64,000 nucleotides of DNA from DASQYE01 sp036389675. GTDB taxonomy: Bacteria; Acidobacteriota; Blastocatellia; Pyrinomonadales; Pyrinomonadaceae. The first letter of the stretch is position 1, and each line of letters begins with the position of its first letter. The notes under the pieces were generated by a model that saw only the letters and a program-made list of their open reading frames with translations, was not told where the DNA came from and did not search any database. Positions 50,624 to 60,493 of this stretch are shown here, piece after piece. The translations under genes were made by a program, and so were the position numbers. The stretch spans positions 310,001 to 374,000 of the forward strand of contig DASVWI010000021.1 of the NCBI GenBank assembly GCA_036389675.1. The letters run 5' to 3'.

Positions 50624-52306
50624 TTATGGCTTGTTGGTAAGAACGCGGCGCGGTCTCTGCTCACTACCCGAAGGCTGCGCGGGTGCGTTCTGAGCAGGCT
50701 GCTGCGTAGTCCCGGCTGCTGGCGGACGCGTCGTCACCTCCGTCTGCCTTGAGGGGACGATCATAATCACGCTCTTGACATTAGAGCCGTTTCCGCCCGT
50801 CGTCGTCGCACCTTCAGCGCCGGTCGCCCCTGCGCTCGCAGCGCCCCAGTTCTGGTCTGCGGCCTCGCTCTCGTTCTCAACCTCGTCGCTGATGGCGGCA
50901 GCCGCGCGCGGGTCAAGCTTCGGTCGCGGCGTGAGCGACGCCGGGGTTCGGGCCATCTGTACGCCGCCCGTATTGCCAAAGCGCGCGTCCAGCGAACGAT
51001 AGATCTTACCGGCGATGCCAGCCGCCACGCGACCGCGCTCGCCGGAGCCGCGCGTCACGACGACGACAGCCAGTTTCGGGTCAACCACCGGAGCAAACGA
51101 AGCGAACAGCCCGAGCCAGCTTCCCTGGCCGATGCACGTGCCCGTCTTTCCCGCGATGGTTTGCAGCGGGTCGTAGGCCAGCTTGGCCGTGCCGTAGTTG
51201 ACTGCTCCGATCATGCCCGGGATCATGCGTCGCAAGGTTTCCTGCGGGATGTTCAAGCGGCGACGCACTTCCGGCTGGAACTTAACATCCTCCTGCGGCG
51301 TGCGCGGCAGGTGCGGCGTCAGGAGCGAGCCGCCGTTGCCGATGGCCGAAACCAGCGAGGCAAGCTGTATGGGCGTGACCTCGAAATCGTCTCCGTGCGA
51401 AGACATGTGATTGACGGCGTAGCCGCTCTTGTAAGCCGGAACGCGCCCCTCGAACTCGTTGGCGTGATTGATGCCGGTGCGCTGGCCGAGGCCCAGCTCG
51501 CGCGCGTAAGAGACCATCCGGTCGAAGCCGACGCGCCCACCCACCGACTGAAAATAGGCGTTGTTGGAATAAGCGAGCGAGTCCGTCAAATCCAGACTGT
51601 ACTTCTGTAGAGAGATGTTGACCGTTTGCGCCGGGTCAATGACCTTCTCGGAGAGCCCCGCGAGCCCCGTCACGAGCTTGATCGTCGAGCACGGCTTATA
51701 ACCTTTGCGTAGCGCCCAATCCTGATTGACCACCGTCAGGATGCGGCCAGTCTTGGGATCCATGACGACGACCGAGCCGGCGTGAGAGCCGAGCGCGGCG
51801 ACGGCTGCACGCCTGACTTCCATGTCCTCGCCCGTCACTTCGTCCTTCAGGATGTTGGCCGCCGTCTGATCTCTGAGCGACTGGTCGGCGGCACGCTGGC
51901 GCGCGATGGCAGCCAGACGAGCCTGCTCAGCGCGGCGGCGCGCCTCTTCGAGTTGGCGGCGGCGCTCGGCTGCCTGACGGCGAGACTCAGCCGCCCGCTC
52001 GCGGCGCGAAAGCGCGCGACCTCCCTGTCTCTCATCAACATTTCGGGCGTTGCGCCTGTCTCTGGCCGACGTTCTGCTGTCGGCGCGTTCCTCGCGCGCG
52101 TTCCTGCCGCGCTTGCGGTCTGCGCGCGATTCCTGAGCCGCTTTACGATCTGTGCGCGACTTTTTATCGCGTGCCGCCGGGGCTTTGGCACGAGCCGCAG
52201 GGCGTCGCTCTTTGGCCCATACGGAGCCGAGCGAAAGGATTGCCATGAGTAGAAAGAGACTAAGGGTGACACGCGCATGCTTAGGGGTACGTAAACTCTG
52301 GGTCAT
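50624..52306 (-). CDS. Penicillin-binding-protein-type transpeptidase with a basic coiled-coil region
   Basis: The 560-residue protein has a signal anchor (about 13-31). Residues 32-145 are extremely rich in Arg, Ala, Lys and Glu and likely form a basic helix or coiled coil. The transpeptidase domain has S207-T-I-K210 (CSTIKL), SNN (247-249) and KTGT (near residue 388). The usual class-B dimerisation domain is missing; the basic region takes its place. The C-terminal ~110 residues are low-complexity. It may be a D,D-transpeptidase or a regulatory penicillin-recognising protein. Confidence 0.82.
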   Translation of the reverse strand: MTQSLRTPKHARVTLSLFLLMAILSLGSVWAKERRPAARAKAPAARDKKSRTDRKAAQESRADRKRGRNAREERADSRTSARDRRNARNVDERQGGRALSRRERAAESRRQAAERRRQLEEARRRAEQARLAAIARQRAADQSLRDQTAANILKDEVTGEDMEVRRAAVAALGSHAGSVVVMDPKTGRILTVVNQDWALRKGYKPCSTIKLVTGLAGLSEKVIDPAQTVNISLQKYSLDLTDSLAYSNNAYFQSVGGRVGFDRMVSYARELGLGQRTGINHANEFEGRVPAYKSGYAVNHMSSHGDDFEVTPIQLASLVSAIGNGGSLLTPHLPRTPQEDVKFQPEVRRRLNIPQETLRRMIPGMIGAVNYGTAKLAYDPLQTIAGKTGTCIGQGSWLGLFASFAPVVDPKLAVVVVTRGSGERGRVAAGIAGKIYRSLDARFGNTGGVQMARTPASLTPRPKLDPRAAAAISDEVENESEAADQNWGAASAGATGAEGATTTGGNGSNVKSVIMIVPSRQTEVTTRPPAAGTTQQPAQNAPAQPSGSEQRPRRVLTNKP

Positions 52307-52704
52307 TGATAGGGCCTCGCTTAAGGGTTTCTAACGGGGATACGCCTCTTTGAGCCGGTGGGAGGTGTCGCAACTTGTAGCTCGCTCAAAGCCTGCGTAG
52401 CCAAACTTTTCCGGCGCGCACTGTCTTGCGCCGCGCCGTGCGCCGAGTAGTCAATGATAAAAATCGAAGTGTTGAGGCTCAAAAAAACGCTCCTTAACGT
52501 CTCTATGATTTTTCGTCAACCTTCGTCTGTTACAGTTGAGGAGGGAGAATTCCCGATAGGCGGCCTCTGGGGAGTTTGCATCGAGACCGCCGCAACTATA
52601 ACATCTGAGAGGACGTGCGGCAACAAAAAAGTCTGGCCGGGGGTACGGGCCGGAAGGAATCCGGGCCGAGGGACGGCGCACCGGAATTACAAAGACGCTA
52701 AGAC
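52307..52704. other. Divergent promoter region, transpeptidase and sensor kinase
   Basis: This 398-bp region shows no gene. On the minus strand TTGACG followed after 17 bases by TAAGGA could serve the transpeptidase. On the plus strand TATAAC near 52597 could serve the kinase. Both are weak. It lacks heptad repeats, like the other divergent regions here. Confidence 0.4.
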
Positions 52705-54231
52705 ATGAGGGCATTCAAACTTTTCTCAAGCTTTCGCGTGCGGCTGCTGCTGGTGCTGGCCGCCCTGCTCGTCATGACGCTCGGCGTGCAGTACTACCTG
52801 AACCTGCTCTCGGCGCAGCGCAACGCCCGCGTCATCGCCGAGCAGGAGCAGGCGCTCGCCGCCGGCATAGAGCTCGGCGTCAAGGCCATGTCAACGCGCG
52901 ATTACCTGATTACGCTGCGCGAGCGAGCGCGCCAGCCGCTGCTTGAAGAGAGGGCCGGTCGCGTCACCAATATTCTGGTCGTTGATAATCAGGGGCAGGT
53001 CAGAGATAGTCTTAATCCCGATTACAACCCGGAGGAGGTGGGCGGCGTCCTTCAGTACAAGCAGTTGCGTGATGTCCCGCTGCCGCCTCTGATCAGCGCG
53101 GGCCAGTTGGGCGACGACAACCCTTTGCTGCCGCAGCAACCCGCGAGGGCTCAGGCGCAGCAGTCGCGCGCAGGCGAGCCGCGCGCCTTTCCCTTTCCCG
53201 TCGAGACGGATAAGGGACGATGGTACGTCATCGTCGCGCTGGGCCGGGCCAACATGGCGACCAGCGCATGGAATCGTCAGGCGGCGCGACCGCTGATCTA
53301 TACTCTCGCCGTTCTGCTGATCACGACCTTCGTTACAGCGCTCCTCGTCTGGCGCTTCACGCGTCCGATCAAAGACCTGTCGAACGCAGCGCAGAGAGTG
53401 GCTGCCGGACAGTTCGACTTCACAGTTCAGGGCGCTGACCGCAGCGACGAGATGGGCCAACTGGTCACGGTCTTTAACGAGATGATCTCGAAGCTTGGTC
53501 GCACGCGCGAGCTGGAAGTGAAGCTGCACCTTGCCGAACAGTCGGCTGTCGTGGGCCGTCTGGCCTCTGCCATCGCGCACGAGATCAGGAATCCTTTGAA
53601 CTACATCAACCTGACGCTCGATCATGTCCGCACGGCGCTTGCGCCGGAAGACCCGCAGAAGCGGGCGACCTTCAATCGCCTTGCCGATCAGCTCAAGGCC
53701 GAAGTCGCGCGCATCAACGCGCGCATCTCTGAGTTTCTCAATTACACGCGCCCGGCCAAGTTGGAGCTTCGGCCCGTTGACCTGCGCGAGGCGGCGGAGG
53801 ATGCGCTGCGTATGGTGGAGGTGCAGGCCGCCGAAAACAATATCAAGCTGAGCATAGAGACGACGGGCGATGTGCCGCGCGTCATGGCCGATGCCGAATC
53901 CCTGCGCTCGGTCTTTACCAATCTTATTATCAATGGTCTGCAGGCGATTGACGGCGAAGGCGGCCAGCTCTCCATCAGGCTCTCGGCGGAGGAGACGGGC
54001 CATCTGGCGCACATAGAGATTACCGACACCGGCGCAGGAATAGCGCCCGAGGCCATCTCGCAGGTCTTCGAGCCCTACTTTTCGACCAAGGAGACGGGCA
54101 CGGGTCTGGGCCTCGCCATCGTCAAAAAGGCCCTGGACGATCACGGCGGCACGATCTCCGTCCGCTCAAAACAGGGCAGCGGAACGACGTTTATAATCAC
54201 ACTACCGACTGAAAGAAAGGATGAAGGATGA
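52705..54231 (+). CDS. Membrane sensor histidine kinase (NtrB/ZraS-like)
   Basis: The 508-residue kinase has two transmembrane helices (10-34 and about 197-216) flanking a ~160-residue sensor domain. HAMP (217-270), HisKA with His292 in AIAHEIRNPLNYINL, and a complete HATPase domain follow (N-box VFTNLIINGLQAID; G boxes ITDTGAGIAPE and GTGLGLAIVKKA). It should phosphorylate the sigma-54 regulator encoded next. Its last residues KDEG and stop are made by the heptad repeat that fills the 97-bp gap to that gene. Confidence 0.93.
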   Translation: MRAFKLFSSFRVRLLLVLAALLVMTLGVQYYLNLLSAQRNARVIAEQEQALAAGIELGVKAMSTRDYLITLRERARQPLLEERAGRVTNILVVDNQGQVRDSLNPDYNPEEVGGVLQYKQLRDVPLPPLISAGQLGDDNPLLPQQPARAQAQQSRAGEPRAFPFPVETDKGRWYVIVALGRANMATSAWNRQAARPLIYTLAVLLITTFVTALLVWRFTRPIKDLSNAAQRVAAGQFDFTVQGADRSDEMGQLVTVFNEMISKLGRTRELEVKLHLAEQSAVVGRLASAIAHEIRNPLNYINLTLDHVRTALAPEDPQKRATFNRLADQLKAEVARINARISEFLNYTRPAKLELRPVDLREAAEDALRMVEVQAAENNIKLSIETTGDVPRVMADAESLRSVFTNLIINGLQAIDGEGGQLSIRLSAEETGHLAHIEITDTGAGIAPEAISQVFEPYFSTKETGTGLGLAIVKKALDDHGGTISVRSKQGSGTTFIITLPTERKDEG

Positions 54232-54320
54232 AGGATGAAGGATGAAAAAGTGTTGAAGGATTGATTCACTTGAGCAGTGATTCAATCGTTTCATCCTTCA
54301 TCCTTCATCCTTCATCCTTG
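54217..54320. repeat. Heptad-repeat hairpin (AGGATGA type), sensor-regulator junction
   Basis: Four AGGATGA heptads on the left pair with CATCCTT heptads on the right. The loop GTGTTGAAGGATTGATTCAC is shared almost exactly with the next element at 55657-55760. It contains the kinase stop and ends 8 bases before the regulator ATG. Confidence 0.88.
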
Positions 54321-54328
54321 TATTTCTT

Positions 54329-55656
<1,328 letters not shown>

Positions 55657-55672
<16 letters not shown>

Positions 55673-55760
55673 AGGCGGAAGGATGAAAAGGTGTTGAAGG
55701 ATTGATTCACTTGAGCAGTGAATCAATCATTTCATCCTTCATCCTTTATCCTTCATCCTT
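55657..55760. repeat. Heptad-repeat hairpin (AGGATGA type), regulator-DUF4126 junction
   Basis: Near-duplicate of the element at 54217-54320, including the loop with TTGATTCACTTGAGCAGTGA. It encodes the regulator's final KDEG and stop and ends just before the next ATG. Confidence 0.88.
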
Positions 55761-55767
55761 GCTTGTT

Positions 55768-56388
55768 ATGAACGTTATTCAAATTCTCGGGCTGGCGCTC
55801 GGCGCGGCGTGGACATCCGGGATTAATCTGTATGCGACCGTGGCGGTGCTGGGCCTGTTGCAGCACTACGGGCTGGCGCGATTGCCGGGCGGGCTGCACG
55901 TGTTGGACAACTGGCTCGTCATCGGGCTGGCGCTCCTGCTCTACGCAATCGAGTTCGTCGCCGATAAGATTCCGTATGTGGATACGGTCTGGGACGCCGT
56001 GCATACCTTCATACGTGTTCCGGCAGGAGCGGTGATTGCGGCGACAGCCGCCTCGGACATCAATCCTACCGTGCAGGTCATAGCGTTGCTTCTCGGGGGC
56101 GGGCTCGCGCTCTCGACCCACGGAACGAAAGCGACCGTGCGCGCCGCGGCCAACACCAGCCCTGAGCCTTTTACCAACTGGTCACTGTCGCTCATAGAAG
56201 ATGTGTTCACAATTGGCGCGGCGGTGCTGGCCGTGCTTCATCCGGCAGTGATACTGGTCGTCATCCTGATTTTCCTTTTAGTCCTGGCCTGGATTCTGCC
56301 GAAGATCGTGCGACGCCTGCGGCATATGCTCGCCACCGTGCGCGCCTTCTTCGGCGGTCAATCGCTGGCCGAAGCTGCGCGCAAGTAA
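55768..56388 (+). CDS. DUF4126 family membrane protein
   Basis: The 206-residue protein has about five hydrophobic segments. LGAAWTSGINLYATVAVLGLL near the start, a central FVADKIPYVDTVWDAVHTFI and LALSTHGTKATVRAAANTSPEP are the DUF4126 landmarks. The function of the family is unknown. ATG 55768 is the start; in-frame residues before it are heptad-repeat sequence. Position after the two-component pair suggests it may be co-transcribed. Confidence 0.82.
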   Translation: MNVIQILGLALGAAWTSGINLYATVAVLGLLQHYGLARLPGGLHVLDNWLVIGLALLLYAIEFVADKIPYVDTVWDAVHTFIRVPAGAVIAATAASDINPTVQVIALLLGGGLALSTHGTKATVRAAANTSPEPFTNWSLSLIEDVFTIGAAVLAVLHPAVILVVILIFLLVLAWILPKIVRRLRHMLATVRAFFGGQSLAEAARK

Positions 56389-56420
56389 GAACGCGTATAG
56401 AAGCACACGAATAATCAACT

Positions 56421-56981
56421 ATGCATCGAACTCCCTTTTCAATTTTCACAGTCCTTCTGTTGCTCGCCTTCGCGGCTTGTGGCGGCGGCGATAAGCCTGC
56501 GGCGGGAACGGCCAGCAGCAGCAACAACAACGCTTCATCGAATCAGAGCTTGAGTGAGGCGGGAGCTAAGACTCCGCCAGCCGACCTTGTGCGGGCGGAG
56601 GCTCAGGGCGTTAAGATTGCGCCGGGCGGGACGGCGGAAGCCTCCGTCAAATTAACGATTGCCGACGGCTATCACATCACGGCCAATCCCGCGACGCTCT
56701 CTTACCAGATAGCCACGCAGCTCAGCGTCGAGCCTGACACCGCTGTCAAGGCGGGGCAGCCCGTTTATCCGCCCTCGATAATGCAGAAGTTTGCGTTCGA
56801 GCCGAGCCAGTTCGCCGTTTACGAAAAGGAAGCCGTGATCAGGTTGCCGCTCCGCGCCGAGGCTAAAGCGAGCGCCGGCCCACGCGAGCTGCGCGTCAAG
56901 CTGCGCGTGCAGGCGTGCGACGATCAGTCTTGTTATCCTCCGCGCACGCTGGGCGCGACGATACCCGTCACCATCGAGTGA
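56421..56981 (+). CDS. Lipoprotein with a DsbD N-terminal-like domain
   Basis: The 186-residue protein has a lipobox (LLAFAAC), an Asn/Ser linker, and a domain resembling the periplasmic N-terminal domain of the DsbD thiol:disulfide transporter: TIADGYHITANPA, YPPSIMQKFAFEP and VQACDDQSCYPPRTL. The two Cys in ACDDQSCYPP are the expected redox pair region. The transmembrane and thioredoxin parts of DsbD are absent, so it may work with a separate CcdA-like protein or bind a ligand only. Confidence 0.78.
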   Translation: MHRTPFSIFTVLLLLAFAACGGGDKPAAGTASSSNNNASSNQSLSEAGAKTPPADLVRAEAQGVKIAPGGTAEASVKLTIADGYHITANPATLSYQIATQLSVEPDTAVKAGQPVYPPSIMQKFAFEPSQFAVYEKEAVIRLPLRAEAKASAGPRELRVKLRVQACDDQSCYPPRTLGATIPVTIE

Positions 56982-56988
56982 GATTATT

Positions 56989-57198
56989 GTGGAGCGGATT
57001 TGGAACATCCTGGCGGGTCTGGGCGTGGTCGTTGCCGCGGCCTCCCTTTTGCTGGATAATATAAACGTTGCTTTTGTTGCCGCGACGCTCGGGCTGGTCG
57101 CGTGGTTTCTAGGCCTGCGCGACAGGCTGCGGCAAAGCATCGCCGTCACAAATGAGGCGAAGGACGAACAGATTAACGGAGAGATAGATGAGGATTAA
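56989..57198 (+). CDS. Small two-helix membrane protein
   Basis: A predicted 69-residue protein starting at GTG, 8 bases after the preceding stop. Two hydrophobic helices (about 5-22 and 26-42) are followed by an acidic tail. Its end overlaps the next ATG by 11 bases, a sign of translational coupling. No family recognised. Confidence 0.6.
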   Translation: MERIWNILAGLGVVVAAASLLLDNINVAFVAATLGLVAWFLGLRDRLRQSIAVTNEAKDEQINGEIDED

Positions 57199-57736
57199 AG
57201 GATTCATCATTCCGGCCTTGATGCTGGTGGCGCTCTGGCCCGTGGCGGCCAGCGCCGGGGCTTCACTGGACGATCAGGCGGAGGTTCGCGGCGCTGTGCG
57301 TCAGGCCTTCGCACAGCTTAAATCGCGCCAGTACGGCGCGCTCTACGACGCGCTCCCGAGCGCCTCGCAACGCCGAGTCTCGCGCGAGCGCTTTATCAAC
57401 AGCCTCAGGCGCACCGGCGATATCTACGAGCTTACTCGCATGGAAACCGGCGCGGTGCGTGTCTCCGGTGATATAGCCGTCGTCGATACAGTGATGTACG
57501 GGCGCGTGTCGCGACCCCTTGAGAGCGACGGCAAGGTGGTCGCGCAGCTATATCTGGTGCGTGAAGGCGGGAGGTGGCGCGTCGTCGTCAGCGACCGCGC
57601 GACGGCGCAAAGCCTGCTCGCCGACTACCCCGCCTTTATCAGGAAATATCCGCCGCGCGAGCCGCGCGCCTACGTCAAGCGCGACGGGCGCTGGGTGGAT
57701 TTGACTTCGGCGCTGCGACGCGCCGCCAGAAGATAG
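57188..57736 (+). CDS. Secreted protein with an NTF2-like (SnoaL/DUF4878-like) fold
   Basis: The 182-residue protein has a signal peptide (MRIKGFIIPALMLVALWPVA, cleaved near ASAGA). One domain follows: an initial helix (VRGAVRQAFAQLKSRQYGAL), a helix-rich RVSRERFINSL, and strands ending VAQLYLVREGGRWRVVVSD. The WRV strand after a charged turn is typical of NTF2-like folds. The C-terminus is basic. Function unknown. It is part of a short co-directional run of envelope genes and convergent with the HTH gene. Confidence 0.68.
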   Translation: MRIKGFIIPALMLVALWPVAASAGASLDDQAEVRGAVRQAFAQLKSRQYGALYDALPSASQRRVSRERFINSLRRTGDIYELTRMETGAVRVSGDIAVVDTVMYGRVSRPLESDGKVVAQLYLVREGGRWRVVVSDRATAQSLLADYPAFIRKYPPREPRAYVKRDGRWVDLTSALRRAARR

Positions 57737-57757
57737 GATTGACGGAGGCCGGGAATC

Positions 57758-58027
57758 TTAGAGCAGGTCGATGAATGAAAGCTGTGCGCTCTCGGCCTGT
57801 GACTGTGCCGCTTCGCGCCGCGTGCGTTTCCCGCCGTCGAGCGCTTCGCGCACGGCCTGTAGGTGAAAGCGAGTGATGCGCGGCGTGATGTGTAGTGAGG
57901 GGATACGCCCGGCTCGCGCCAGCCTGTGCACGGTGGATTCGCTCACCTGAAGAATAAGGGCGAGTTGTCGCGCGGTCAGGAATTCTTCACGCGACGGTGT
58001 TGCTGATTGGGGTGTTACATCGCTCAC
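57758..58027 (-). CDS. Excisionase/MerR-like helix-turn-helix protein
   Basis: The 89-residue protein contains FLTARQLALILQVSESTVHR and AGRIPSLHITPRITRFHLQ, the HTH_17/excisionase-type winged helix with a DNA-binding first helix and wing. The tail is polar. There is no integrase or phage gene nearby, so a chromosomal regulator is more likely than an excisionase. It lies 21 bp downstream of the carboxypeptidase-regulatory-like gene. Confidence 0.85.
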   Translation of the reverse strand: MSDVTPQSATPSREEFLTARQLALILQVSESTVHRLARAGRIPSLHITPRITRFHLQAVREALDGGKRTRREAAQSQAESAQLSFIDLL

Positions 58028-58048
58028 GGAAATTCACCCCTTCCGCTG

Positions 58049-58696
58049 CTATTTCTCCGTCGAAGCCGGAAGCAAGACCGCGACGTTATAGCGCGCCGGG
58101 CCGTCTATCTCCACATCCTTAGTCACCGGCCCAACGTCGCGCACCCAGACGCTGATGCGATAGCGGGCCGTGTCCGGCCCGAGGCGAAAGACGAACAGGC
58201 CCGCCTCGTTCGTCATGCGCCCGTCAATCTTTTTCGCGCTCCCGTCCGGCTGTATGCGCGCGATCTCGACGCGCGCGCCGTGAACGCTACGCCCCTCCGC
58301 CGTGAAGACGCTGCCGCGCACAAAGACGATAGTGCCTTCATCTATGGTCAGAACCAGATGATCAGGCAGGGAGCGCACCTTTCCCGCGCGCACTTCAATG
58401 TCTTCGAGGCGGCCTACGCTCAGGCCGGGCTTGCGGAAGGTCAACCCGTAACTGCCGGGCCTTAGACCCGCGATTAAGAATTCACCTTTGCGGTTGGTCG
58501 TGACGCGCGCGACTTCGCGCTCTCCCTGCCTTGCGATAACCTCGACGCTCTCCGCCGGGCTATTGCGCTTTCCCTCGCGCACCTTGCCTTTGATCGAGCC
58601 CGTGGTTGGGCTTCCCTGTGCGGCTGCGGCGGAGGCGGCCAGCAGCATCGCTAATAGAAAAGCGCCGATCCATCTTTGCAACAACATCATTTTCAT
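58049..58696 (-). CDS. Secreted protein with two carboxypeptidase-regulatory-like domains
   Basis: The 215-residue protein has a signal peptide (RWIGAFLLAMLLAASAAAAQG). Two beta-sandwich domains follow: SIKGKVREGKRNSPAESVEV with TTNRKGEFLIAGLRPGSYGL, and VRGSVFTAEGRSVHGARVEI with MTNEAGLFVFRLGPD. The domain type is common in acidobacterial envelope proteins. It probably forms an operon with the HTH gene. Function unknown; binding or structural role inferred. Confidence 0.78.
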   Translation of the reverse strand: MKMMLLQRWIGAFLLAMLLAASAAAAQGSPTTGSIKGKVREGKRNSPAESVEVIARQGEREVARVTTNRKGEFLIAGLRPGSYGLTFRKPGLSVGRLEDIEVRAGKVRSLPDHLVLTIDEGTIVFVRGSVFTAEGRSVHGARVEIARIQPDGSAKKIDGRMTNEAGLFVFRLGPDTARYRISVWVRDVGPVTKDVEIDGPARYNVAVLLPASTEK

Positions 58697-58964
58697 TCTC
58701 GTACTAGGTAGTGTTTCCGAGTGGAAGCGCGCCCCGCATCTTCAGAGATGAGCATTATACCTGTGCCGGTCGCGCCAAAGGCAAGGCCGCCGGGAGAGCT
58801 TAGCCGAGAGTGTGGATGCCCGCAGCCCCCTCTCCTGTTGCTTTGCTTCTACGGGTATTGGTATCAATACACATGGCGGCGCGCGCTCGTTCCTCGTATA
58901 ATCTCCCCTGCTCAAACCTTTGGGCGCTGAGAGATTTGTCGCTCAAGCTCAAGATCAGGCTTTT

Positions 58965-60056
58965 ATGTCACCTGTTGTAACGCCTCTTCAATTCGCGCCG
59001 GAGACTGAGCCCTGCCGAAGGCTCAAACGGCTGCTTCTCTGTGCCGCGCTCGTCTTCTCTTACGGCGCGCTCATCACCCCGTCCTCAATGGCCGCCGCTC
59101 AACAGCAACCGGAGCAGCCTGCGGCGGAGGAGCGACCGCGCCGCGTCGATCCGCAGGACGAGACGGCGGACGAAGTGGTCAAGATAGACACAGACCTGAT
59201 CATGGTTGACGTGTCGGTGACGGACGCGCAGGGTCAGCCCGTGCGCCACCTGAGCCAGAAAGACTTCAAGCTCTACGAAGACGGGACGGAACGTCCCATA
59301 GCTTTCTTCAATGTCGAGAAGCGTGACGTGGGGACGCGGCCCGCGGCCATCGTCTTTGCGCTCGATGTCTCGGGCAGCATGACGCCGGAAGAGATGGAGC
59401 GCCTGCGCGGGTCAATGAAGATTTTCTCGACCAAGCTGGCCGAGCGCCCGACCATCTTCGCCGTCATGTCTTTCGGGATGAAGGTCAAAACCATACAGGG
59501 CTTTACGAACGACCTGCAAAAGCTTGACCGTGCCTTTGAGCGCATCGCGCGCGACGCGAACGGCCTTTCGACTCACGCCTATGATGCCGTCGACGATGCC
59601 ATACGCCTGCTTGTCAGGAAAGCGCCGCGCACACGCGAGCGGCGTTTGATGAAGCGCGCCGTCATTGTCATCACGGACGGCTTTCCGGTCGGGGATACGG
59701 TCGCACCGCGCACCGTCATTGAGCGGGCCAACGAGGCGGACGTGAGCGTCTATACCATCACGCTGCCATCCTTTTCGAGGCTGCTGGCTTCGACTGACCG
59801 CCCGCCGCTGCCGACGCCGCTCGATGTCAGCGGGCTCGCGGAGATGACCGGCGGGACGAGCGTTTACGCGACTGACAAGGATTTCGATTCCCTTTTCCGC
59901 TCGCTCGCCGAAGAGGTCACTTCCACCTATGTGCTCGCTTTTTATCCGTCCGAAGAGAAGCGCCGCGATGGTCGCCAGCATACCATCCGTATAGAAGCGC
60001 CGCCCGGCCTGACCATACGCCAGAGCCGTCCCGGATATAAAAGCAGTGACAAGTAA
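58965..60056 (+). CDS. Secreted VWFA-domain protein of the acidobacterial type
   Basis: The ~363-residue protein has a signal peptide (LKRLLLCAALVFSYGALITP region) and a short Gln/Glu/Pro-rich stretch. It has the lead-in VDVSVTDAQGQPVRHLSQKD, a small Ig-like part, and a von Willebrand factor A domain with a complete MIDAS (D134-x-S136-x-S138 in ALDVSGSM). This architecture is characteristic of Acidobacteriota. It likely binds a partner protein at the cell surface. ATG 58965 is chosen over the longer frame. The final SSDK is encoded by a heptad repeat. Confidence 0.85.
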   Translation: MSPVVTPLQFAPETEPCRRLKRLLLCAALVFSYGALITPSSMAAAQQQPEQPAAEERPRRVDPQDETADEVVKIDTDLIMVDVSVTDAQGQPVRHLSQKDFKLYEDGTERPIAFFNVEKRDVGTRPAAIVFALDVSGSMTPEEMERLRGSMKIFSTKLAERPTIFAVMSFGMKVKTIQGFTNDLQKLDRAFERIARDANGLSTHAYDAVDDAIRLLVRKAPRTRERRLMKRAVIVITDGFPVGDTVAPRTVIERANEADVSVYTITLPSFSRLLASTDRPPLPTPLDVSGLAEMTGGTSVYATDKDFDSLFRSLAEEVTSTYVLAFYPSEEKRRDGRQHTIRIEAPPGLTIRQSRPGYKSSDK

Positions 60057-60127
60057 CGATTGATAAGTGACGAGATGGAAGCTGTTGCTCCCGGCTCGTC
60101 ACTTGTCACTCGCCACTCGTCACTGCC
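60042..60127. repeat. Heptad-repeat hairpin (GTGACAA/GTGACGA type) between convergent genes
   Basis: Left units GCAGTGACAAGTAACG and GATAAGTGACGAG pair with right units CTCGTCACTTGTCACTCG and CACTCGTCACTGC. It encodes the VWFA protein's last residues and ends at the LysW-like stop, so it exactly bridges the two convergent genes. Confidence 0.8.
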
Positions 60128-60128
60128 T

Positions 60129-60314
60129 TTAAAAGTCTTCCTCTTCCTCGTCTTCGTCCAGATCCTCCTCTTCGACGATGTCTAATTCGACGGGATCGAG
60201 TCCGACTAATTCCAGATCAGTCCCACATTCTTCACACGACAGTATGTCGCCCTTGTCCGCGTCCGTGTCAACGTGGACATCCGCATCACACTCTGGGCAG
60301 GTTCCGGTCGGCAC
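60129..60314 (-). CDS. LysW-like small zinc-ribbon carrier protein with an altered C-terminus
   Basis: The 61-residue acidic protein has zinc ligands C6, C9, C27 and C30 and the LysW-type core CPECDADVHVDTDADKGDIL, then CEECGTDLELVGLDPVELD. LysW carries the growing lysine or arginine precursor on its C-terminal Glu (usual ending EDWGE). Here the end is DEEEEDF, with no terminal Glu, so the canonical carrier chemistry is doubtful. GTG 60314 has GGAGGT 8 bases upstream, a strong site. Neighbouring aminotransferase, aspartate kinase and M20 genes suggest an amino-acid context; lysX, lysZ and lysY are not present. Confidence 0.75.
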   Translation of the reverse strand: MPTGTCPECDADVHVDTDADKGDILSCEECGTDLELVGLDPVELDIVEEEDLDEDEEEEDF

Positions 60315-60493
60315 TTCTGTTTACCTCCATCGCATATAGTTAATCGCAGAGAGAGGCGCACCCTTATGGTTCATCGGGGAGGCTTCCCACCTTGTTTTTA
60401 CAGATCAGACAATCTAACTGTGCCCGCCGGATTTTGCAATACTGATGGCGCAAAATTATCGTCCGGCCTGGGGGGCTCCGTCAGAAACCGGCG

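Noticed and set aside
52891..54144. Long minus-strand open frame (417 residues) opposite the sensor kinase
   Set aside because: Arg/Leu/Asp-rich antisense shadow of a well-supported histidine kinase gene.
57758..58027. Phage or integrative element suggested by an excisionase-like protein
   Set aside because: No integrase, att-like repeats or phage genes surround it. Such small HTH proteins are common chromosomal regulators.
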